Below, piece after piece: positions 14,694 to 19,214 of a stretch of DNA of 19,214 nt. Source of the DNA: an uncultured Muribaculaceae bacterium (GTDB lineage: Bacteria > Bacteroidota > Bacteroidia > Bacteroidales > Muribaculaceae); assembly GCA_910585275.1 (NCBI GenBank), contig CAJUCW010000050.1:1-19214 (forward strand). Reading direction: 5' to 3'. Each line of letters opens with the position of its first letter. Positions within the stretch are counted from its first letter, which is position 1. Position numbers and translations under genes: made by a program. The notes below the pieces were generated by a model. That model worked only from the letters and a program-made list of their open reading frames with translations, did not search any database and was not told the origin of the DNA.

Positions 14694-17600
14694 TTACAAT
14701 CCCATCTCAGGATGACTGCGTCCATATTCCTCGTTGAGGCGTTTGGTGCGTTCAAGGTCGAGACGGTTGTAATTGTCATATTTCTTCAGAATCTCATCAG
14801 TGCCTCCGACACTGTGGTAATACTCCAGAGCCTTATAGAGCATGGAGTCGATGAGCCTCTCGTCTTCCGCACGCGCAGCGTATGCTTCGGGGGAGAGCCC
14901 TGCCAGTTCGTTGGCAATCTCGCAATATTTGGCGATTTCCTCGGCATAGCTGTCGATGGTGGCGCCGTTGGCCGCCGGGGTGTTGTCTTTATATTCACCC
15001 GCACTGCCCGGTTCCCCTTTTCCGTAGAGATAGTTGTAGTTCTTCTCCAGTTCTTCCACAGTGTAGCCGTAAGGAGCAAGCAGATTGGTGACATCCTTGC
15101 GTTGCCCGCCGAATTCCTCGTAAAGCTGGATGAAACGGAAGTACTGGTAAGGCACAAGCCGTGATTCCGTAGTGAGAGCCGGGTTGCCGAAGCTCATAGC
15201 CATTTCGCGGTTGTAGGCAATATAGGGCGCATACCTTTCCAGCAGATTCCAGATGATGCCTCTACCCTTGGCTTCAAGATTCTTATCGTCAAGACGCTTC
15301 TTCTGTCCGAGTTCGCCGTAAATCTGGCCGAGCGTCGAGCCGATGCTCAATCCGTAGGGGGCTGTGCTTTCGTTGAGATTAGCCGACAACAAATCCACAA
15401 TCTCAAGAGCCTTCTTATAGTCGGCCTTGGCCGCTATCGAATCAGGGTTGGTGTCGCCTTCATACACAAGCTCCGTGGCAGCGTCGAGCATGGTGGAGCG
15501 TGTGGTTAGCAGCATGCGTCTTGCCGTCTCGTCGAAATAGGGGGCTTTACCGTCTTTCACGTCGGCACCGCCCCAACGGTAATTCTTCACAACTTCGTAA
15601 GCGCGGTCGGTGCGAGCAGCCAAGCCGTCCTGAACCGTCGGGACAAGCTGATGGGCCATACCCGTGGAACGCATGTAGGGGGTGAGCCCTACGTGGTAGT
15701 CGTCGCCTACGGTCGCTACCCAATAGACAGGCCGTTTCCAACCGTTGGCGGCGTTGGTGGCCACTATGTCGAGCATAAGGATTTCACCGAGGCTGAGATA
15801 ACCCTTCGAACGGTAGGTATTGGTGTTGCGGAGGTCAACTATGATGTTATCTACAATTTCCGCGGTGTCTTTGGCGGCTACGAGCCCACGCTCCATGACG
15901 ACCTTCTTGTCAACCGGAATGCTGATTACCGAACTCGGCATCGTCGGATAGCCGTTGGCGGCGCGTCCCTCTCCCGAATAAACCATCTTAAGGCTCGTGA
16001 GCAGGTCGGCGGGAGCGTTCTCGCGCCCGAGAATGGTCACGTCGGTGCGCCCGTAGGCATAATCGGCAGGTGTGGCAGTGAAATCCACGGGGGCGGAATC
16101 GTAAGCCTGCTGGCGCATCTGGTTGGCATACCAGTCGGAATTCAGATAGCTCAGGTTGATAATTCTCACGTCGGGGCGCACTCCTTCCACTTCCTGTGCA
16201 TACCATAGCGGGAATGTGTCGTTGTCACCGTTGCAGAACACGATGGCGTTCGGTTCGAGGCTGTTGAGATAATTGATGGCGTAATCGCGTGCCGCAAAAC
16301 GCCCGGAGCGGTCATGGTCGTCCCACGTCTGGCTCACCATCTGCAACGGTATGACGAGACCAATAATTGTGGCGGCTATCGCACTGTAGCGCGAAGCTTT
16401 GTTAAGGCGCGCCGGTTCGTCAACAATCGACGACAGTTGCAATTCCTCTTCGTCGTCGGCAGTTTTATTTGCCGACTTCTTTTTCCTTTCAGGGTCCATC
16501 AGATAGAGCAAAATTCTCCACAATCCCGCAACTCCCATACCTATCCATATAGCGTAGGCATAGAATGAACCGGCGAAGGCATAGTCGCGTTCGCGCGGCT
16601 GGTTGGGCGGTTGGTTAAGATAAAGCACGATGGCGATGCCCGTCATAAAGAACAGGAAGAAAACCACCCAGAACTGCTCTATGCCCCTCTTTCCGGCAAA
16701 CGACTGCCATATAAGCCCAATCAGGCCGAGGATAAGGGGAAGCATGAAATATACGTTGTGGCCGGCGTTCCCTTTTCCGAGGTCTTCGGGAAGCATGCTC
16801 TGGTCGCCGAGCCGGGAGTTGTCGATGAATGGGATTCCAGATATCCAGTTGCCCGCGTCAAGTTCGCCGAACTGGTTGTTGATATCGTTCTGGCGTCCGG
16901 CAAAGTTCCACATGAAATAACGGAGATACATGTGGTTGAGCTGATAATTGAAGAAATATGCAAGGTTCTGTGAGAACGACGGCTTGAAAACATATTTCTC
17001 CGGATAAGCGAAGGAGCCGGTCATCTGGTTGTAGTTCGGCTCGCGCTGCAGGTCGAGCTCGGGGATTTTATCTCCGGTGGCGGGATCTATGGCCGCCACG
17101 CTCACGAGCTGATCGGGCATCGTGTCAAGATTAACCCAGTTGGAGTAATAATCACGATGCTGGCGGCTGTAGATTCGGGGAAAAAGCATGTTTAGCTCCG
17201 GATTCATCTGTGCTTCCGGCTTGTAATCCCTCTTCACATAGTAGTCGCCTTCTCTCTGCGCATTGGCATGGTTTGTAGCCATGTCGCCTGGAGAGAGGAA
17301 TCCGTATTCCGAACTGGGGTCAACCCCTTTAACCCCTTTCGAATAAAGGGCTTTCCCGGGTTTGATAATCGGGTTGTAATAGGGGGTGGCAAGTATCACG
17401 GGAGTGCCGTCTTCACGATAAGACACCGTGTCGCGCACCACGCCCGACACCTCCTTCTGCGGGGAGGAATACAAAGTCTCTCCGTAAAGAAGTGGATTCT
17501 CGCCATACTGCTCGCGGTTGAGATATGACGCGAGGTCAAAAACGTTGTCGGGAGAATTCTGGTTCATCGGAGTGTCGGCACTCGAACGGATAAGGATAAG

Positions 17601-18677
17601 CGCATAACTTGAATAACCCACAAAAATAACGGCGATGCTCCACATCGTCACGGTCATCACGCGCACCGGAAGCTTGCGTCCATATTTAGTGAACATCAAG
17701 ACTCCTATGATGGCAAGAATCACAAAACCGAAAATAAATCCGTTTCCAAAGAAAAATATTCCCGACACGGCAAGTGCGGCCAGAAACGACATACGAATCA
17801 TGAGGCCGTTCTTCTGGCGGTTGAGCTCCCAAATTGCCCAGAAGAATACAGCCACAGTAAGCAATGCATAGAAAAGTGTGCCGCTGTTATAGCTGAGATG
17901 GAAGCCGTTGACGAAAAGAAGTTCGAACTGTTGTGCCACCTTGATAAAACCGGGTACAAGACCGTAAAGCACAAGCACAATAATCACAAACGAAACCGCA
18001 AGTGTAATCAGCGACTTCACGAGGTTCATGTCGTTCCACTTCCTGTATGCAAACACCAATACGATTGCAGGAATGCAAAGGAGGTTGAGCAAATGCACAG
18101 CGATGCTGACGCCGATTACGTACGCAATAAGAATCAGGTAACGGTCGGAATGTGGTTCGTCGGCACGGTTCTCCCATTTAAGGATAAGCCAGAACACAAG
18201 GGCCGTGCAGAACGACGAGAAGGCGTAAACCTCCCCCTCCACTGCGGAGAACCAGAAAGTGTCGCTCCAGCAATAGGCAAGAGAGCCGACAAGGCCGCTC
18301 CCCATTATGGCCACCATCTGCTGGAGAGAAATCTCCTTGCGTTGTCCGTCTTTCACAATCAGACGTCGCACAAGATGGGTAATGGTCCAAAAGAGCAACA
18401 GTATGGTCAAAGCACTAAGCAAGCCGCTCATGGCATTCACCATAAGAGAAATTTGCCCGGGTTCACTCGCAAAATTGGCAAAGAACCTTGCTGTAAGCAT
18501 AAAGATTGGGTTGCCCGGCGGATGGCCCACCTCAAGCTTGTCGGCCTGGATTATAAACTCGCCGCAGTCCCAATAGGAAGCGGTAGGCTCAAGAGTGAGC
18601 CAATAAGTGATGAGAGCGATAGCGAAAACGAACCATCCCCCCACATTGTTAATCAGCTGATATTTCTTAGATAACAT
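14694..18677 (-). CDS. DUF2723 (GT117/TMEM260-like) membrane glycosyltransferase-like protein
   Basis: A 1327-aa protein with an N-terminal GT-C-like membrane domain. The first helix is about 15-35. The first loop carries ASYWDCGEFI (Asp37 and Glu40, the acidic pair typical of GT-C enzymes) and GHPPGNPIF (51-59). Many further helices follow to about residue 370. A soluble segment comes next, more helices lie around 650-730 (including NQPPNQPRERDYAFAGSFYA), and an extracytoplasmic domain has NGDNDTFPLWY near 816-826, conserved in the family as I recall. The C-terminal 300 residues are largely helical. DUF2723 includes human TMEM260, a protein O-mannosyltransferase, so transfer of a lipid-linked sugar to exported proteins is plausible here. 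This is inference by family. It is the first gene of the seven-gene operon. Confidence 0.88.
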   Translation of the reverse strand: MLSKKYQLINNVGGWFVFAIALITYWLTLEPTASYWDCGEFIIQADKLEVGHPPGNPIFMLTARFFANFASEPGQISLMVNAMSGLLSALTILLLFWTITHLVRRLIVKDGQRKEISLQQMVAIMGSGLVGSLAYCWSDTFWFSAVEGEVYAFSSFCTALVFWLILKWENRADEPHSDRYLILIAYVIGVSIAVHLLNLLCIPAIVLVFAYRKWNDMNLVKSLITLAVSFVIIVLVLYGLVPGFIKVAQQFELLFVNGFHLSYNSGTLFYALLTVAVFFWAIWELNRQKNGLMIRMSFLAALAVSGIFFFGNGFIFGFVILAIIGVLMFTKYGRKLPVRVMTVTMWSIAVIFVGYSSYALILIRSSADTPMNQNSPDNVFDLASYLNREQYGENPLLYGETLYSSPQKEVSGVVRDTVSYREDGTPVILATPYYNPIIKPGKALYSKGVKGVDPSSEYGFLSPGDMATNHANAQREGDYYVKRDYKPEAQMNPELNMLFPRIYSRQHRDYYSNWVNLDTMPDQLVSVAAIDPATGDKIPELDLQREPNYNQMTGSFAYPEKYVFKPSFSQNLAYFFNYQLNHMYLRYFMWNFAGRQNDINNQFGELDAGNWISGIPFIDNSRLGDQSMLPEDLGKGNAGHNVYFMLPLILGLIGLIWQSFAGKRGIEQFWVVFFLFFMTGIAIVLYLNQPPNQPRERDYAFAGSFYAYAIWIGMGVAGLWRILLYLMDPERKKKSANKTADDEEELQLSSIVDEPARLNKASRYSAIAATIIGLVIPLQMVSQTWDDHDRSGRFAARDYAINYLNSLEPNAIVFCNGDNDTFPLWYAQEVEGVRPDVRIINLSYLNSDWYANQMRQQAYDSAPVDFTATPADYAYGRTDVTILGRENAPADLLTSLKMVYSGEGRAANGYPTMPSSVISIPVDKKVVMERGLVAAKDTAEIVDNIIVDLRNTNTYRSKGYLSLGEILMLDIVATNAANGWKRPVYWVATVGDDYHVGLTPYMRSTGMAHQLVPTVQDGLAARTDRAYEVVKNYRWGGADVKDGKAPYFDETARRMLLTTRSTMLDAATELVYEGDTNPDSIAAKADYKKALEIVDLLSANLNESTAPYGLSIGSTLGQIYGELGQKKRLDDKNLEAKGRGIIWNLLERYAPYIAYNREMAMSFGNPALTTESRLVPYQYFRFIQLYEEFGGQRKDVTNLLAPYGYTVEELEKNYNYLYGKGEPGSAGEYKDNTPAANGATIDSYAEEIAKYCEIANELAGLSPEAYAARAEDERLIDSMLYKALEYYHSVGGTDEILKKYDNYNRLDLERTKRLNEEYGRSHPEMGL

Positions 18678-18700
18678 TCCGTATATATAATCAGAATGGT

Positions 18701-18737
18701 AAAAAAATTAGGTAAACGGCCTCAATTAAGACCTTAC
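18701..18737 (-). terminator. Terminator-like hairpin in the leader of the DUF2723 operon
   Basis: On the minus strand, GTAA/TTAC (18737-18734 with 18715-18712) and GGTCTT paired with GAGGCC (including G-U pairs, with a 2-base bulge) form a stem with a short loop. A T7 run (18707-18701) follows five bases later. It lies between the predicted transcription start (about 18756) and the ATG at 18677, so it could attenuate the operon, or could simply stop read-through from the right. Stem stability is moderate. Confidence 0.4.
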
Positions 18738-18762
18738 AAAAGTGCAAGCGCACAATCGGTTG

Positions 18763-18793
18763 CAAAGATAGCTATTTCCAATGACAAAACAAA
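18763..18793 (-). promoter_or_regulatory. Promoter of the seven-gene minus-strand operon
   Basis: On the minus strand, a -33 TTTG (18793-18790) and a -7 TATCTTTG (18770-18763) are 19 bp apart, matching the Bacteroidetes consensus. A transcript would start near 18756, with an approximately 80-base leader. No comparable promoter was found at the small gaps within the operon. Confidence 0.7.
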
Positions 18794-18806
18794 ATTTCAA
18801 TTGATA

Positions 18807-18860
18807 CACAATGCATGATTCACAATGCTCAATGCAAAATGCATAATTCATAATGCATAA
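18807..18860. repeat. AT-rich intergenic repeat, ATGCATAAT type
   Basis: Repeated words ACAATGCATGATTCACAATGC, AATGCAAAATGCATAATTC and ATAATGCATAA, closely related to the block at 3261-3479 and the spacer at 19038-19065. It separates the DUF2723 promoter from the first 5S-like terminator. No coding potential is seen. Confidence 0.7.
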
Positions 18861-18878
18861 CTAAAAGGGATTATGCAT

Positions 18879-18914
18879 AAAAAAAAAGAGTTGCAAGCAT
18901 TGTGCCTGCAGCTC
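18879..18914 (-). terminator. Terminator of 5S-like copy 1
   Basis: On the minus strand a 12-base stem (18914-18903 with 18899-18888, one mismatch and one G-U pair) closes a 3-base loop and is followed by nine T (18887-18879). A classic intrinsic terminator, directly after the 5S-like 3' end. Confidence 0.85.
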
Positions 18915-18919
18915 TCTAA

Positions 18920-19018
18920 GGCGGCGATTACCTACTCTTCCGCTTTCGCAGTACCATCGGCGTGATAAGGTTCATCTTCTCTGTTCGGCCCAATACGGCT
19001 GTTTATCCTTTGGTCATC
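18920..19018 (-). rRNA. rrf: 5S rRNA-like sequence, copy 1 (divergent)
   Basis: On the minus strand the 3' two thirds read as 5S rRNA: CCGAACAGAGAAG, then CGCCGATGGTACTGCGAAAGC, then AGTAGGTAATCGCC. Helix I can form from GATGACC (19018-19012) and GGTAATC with one mismatch. Helix II can form from GGATAA with TTATC-A-C, keeping the usual bulged A. The 5' strand of helix III (expected CUCU-like opposite AGAG) is not present. This copy reads GAAGATGAACC where copy 2 and most 5S genes read GAAGTTAA(A/G)CC, so it is the more degenerate one. No promoter is seen just upstream (19019-19071), and the copy 2 terminator lies there. It could be a decayed duplicate or a lineage-specific 5S variant. Confidence 0.6.
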
Positions 19019-19037
19019 TTTTGATTCTCTTTTGACT

Positions 19038-19065
19038 ATGCATTATGAATTATGAATTATGAATT
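19038..19065. repeat. AT-rich repeat spacer between the two 5S-like units
   Basis: ATGCATTATGAATTATGAATTATGAATT-type sequence with three consecutive ATTATGA words. It is the same family as the exbB-exbD block. It separates two units that otherwise match along 143 bases (18888-19030 and 19072-19214). Confidence 0.75.
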
Positions 19066-19098
19066 AAAAAAGAGTTGCAAGCACTGTGCATACAGCTC
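19066..19098 (-). terminator. Terminator of 5S-like copy 2
   Basis: On the minus strand the stem 19098-19087 with 19083-19072 (two mismatches and one G-U pair) and a 3-base loop are followed by six T (19071-19066). It corresponds to the copy 1 terminator, with several substitutions in one arm. Confidence 0.8.
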
Positions 19099-19103
19099 TC
19101 CAA

Positions 19104-19202
19104 GGCGGCGATTACCTACTTCTTCGCTTTCGCAGTACCATCGGCGTGATAAGGTTTAACTTCTCTGTTCGGCCCAATACGGCTGTTTATCCTTTGGTCA
19201 TC
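19104..19202 (-). rRNA. rrf: 5S rRNA-like sequence, copy 2
   Basis: Same architecture as copy 1. By my count there are nine substitutions across the 143-base unit and no indels. It retains GAAGTTAAACC in the loop B/helix III region, closer to normal 5S rRNA. The 3' part (CGCCGATGGTACTGCGAAAGC ... AGTAGGTAATCGCC) is unmistakably 5S-like. The 5' third again lacks a recognisable helix III partner strand. The window ends 12 bases further on, so whether a 23S gene lies upstream (to the right) cannot be seen. If it does, this is the operon's 5S and copy 1 is a tandem duplicate. Confidence 0.68.
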
Positions 19203-19214
19203 TTTTGATTCTCT

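Overview
The window looks like a chromosomal segment of a Bacteroidales bacterium, possibly Muribaculaceae. The evidence is the gene content and order (CBS protein-nadK divergent from pdxJ-exbB-exbD-tonB; DUF4271-hemD), the promoters of the Bacteroidetes type (TTTG, about 19-20 bp, then TAnnTTTG), the lack of strong Shine-Dalgarno sites, and AT-rich 'ATGCATAATGC / GCATTATGAATTATGAATT' intergenic repeats set among GC-richer genes. The family assignment is inference.

Left part (1-4676). On the minus strand a CBS/ACT-type protein and NAD kinase are coupled by an ATGA overlap. They end in a perfect palindrome plus T-run terminator. Immediately after it the sequence reads like the 5' end of a group IIC intron running off the left edge, which is the typical insertion site of that class. 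Divergent from these is the plus-strand operon pdxJ (vitamin B6), exbB, exbD and a tonB-like gene (energy supply for outer-membrane TonB-dependent transport). It has a good promoter and a structured leader. A hairpin pair and a block of AT-rich repeats interrupt it.

Middle (4681-7609). miaB (tRNA methylthiotransferase, minus) converges on tonB with 4 bp between the stops. It is divergent from an acetyl-CoA hydrolase/transferase-family gene (probably succinyl-CoA:acetate CoA-transferase, plus). Their -7 boxes lie 2 bp apart, and the miaB -33 box covers the start codon of the transferase.

Right part (7617-18677). Seven minus-strand genes appear to form one operon read leftwards from a promoter near 18763-18793: a giant DUF2723 membrane protein (GT117/TMEM260-like), a polysaccharide deacetylase, an NAD(P)-dependent epimerase, DUF4271, a HemD-family protein, a 1002-aa protein with two receiver-like domains fused to a PEP-synthase-type ATP-grasp, and a coiled-coil protein. 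The first four suggest cell-envelope or glycan work. The last two look like an uncharacterised signalling or phosphotransfer pair.

Right edge (18763-19214). There are two tandem 143-bp units on the minus strand, each a 5S-rRNA-like sequence followed by its own hairpin/T-run terminator and separated by the AT-rich repeat. The 3' two thirds match 5S rRNA closely, but the 5' third is unusual. They may be the tail of an rRNA operon lying beyond the right edge.

Gene starts were chosen at ATG codons where the longest reading frame began at TTG or GTG upstream without support (miaB, CoA-transferase, coiled-coil gene, hemD, DUF4271). exbB is the exception, where GTG appears to be the real start.
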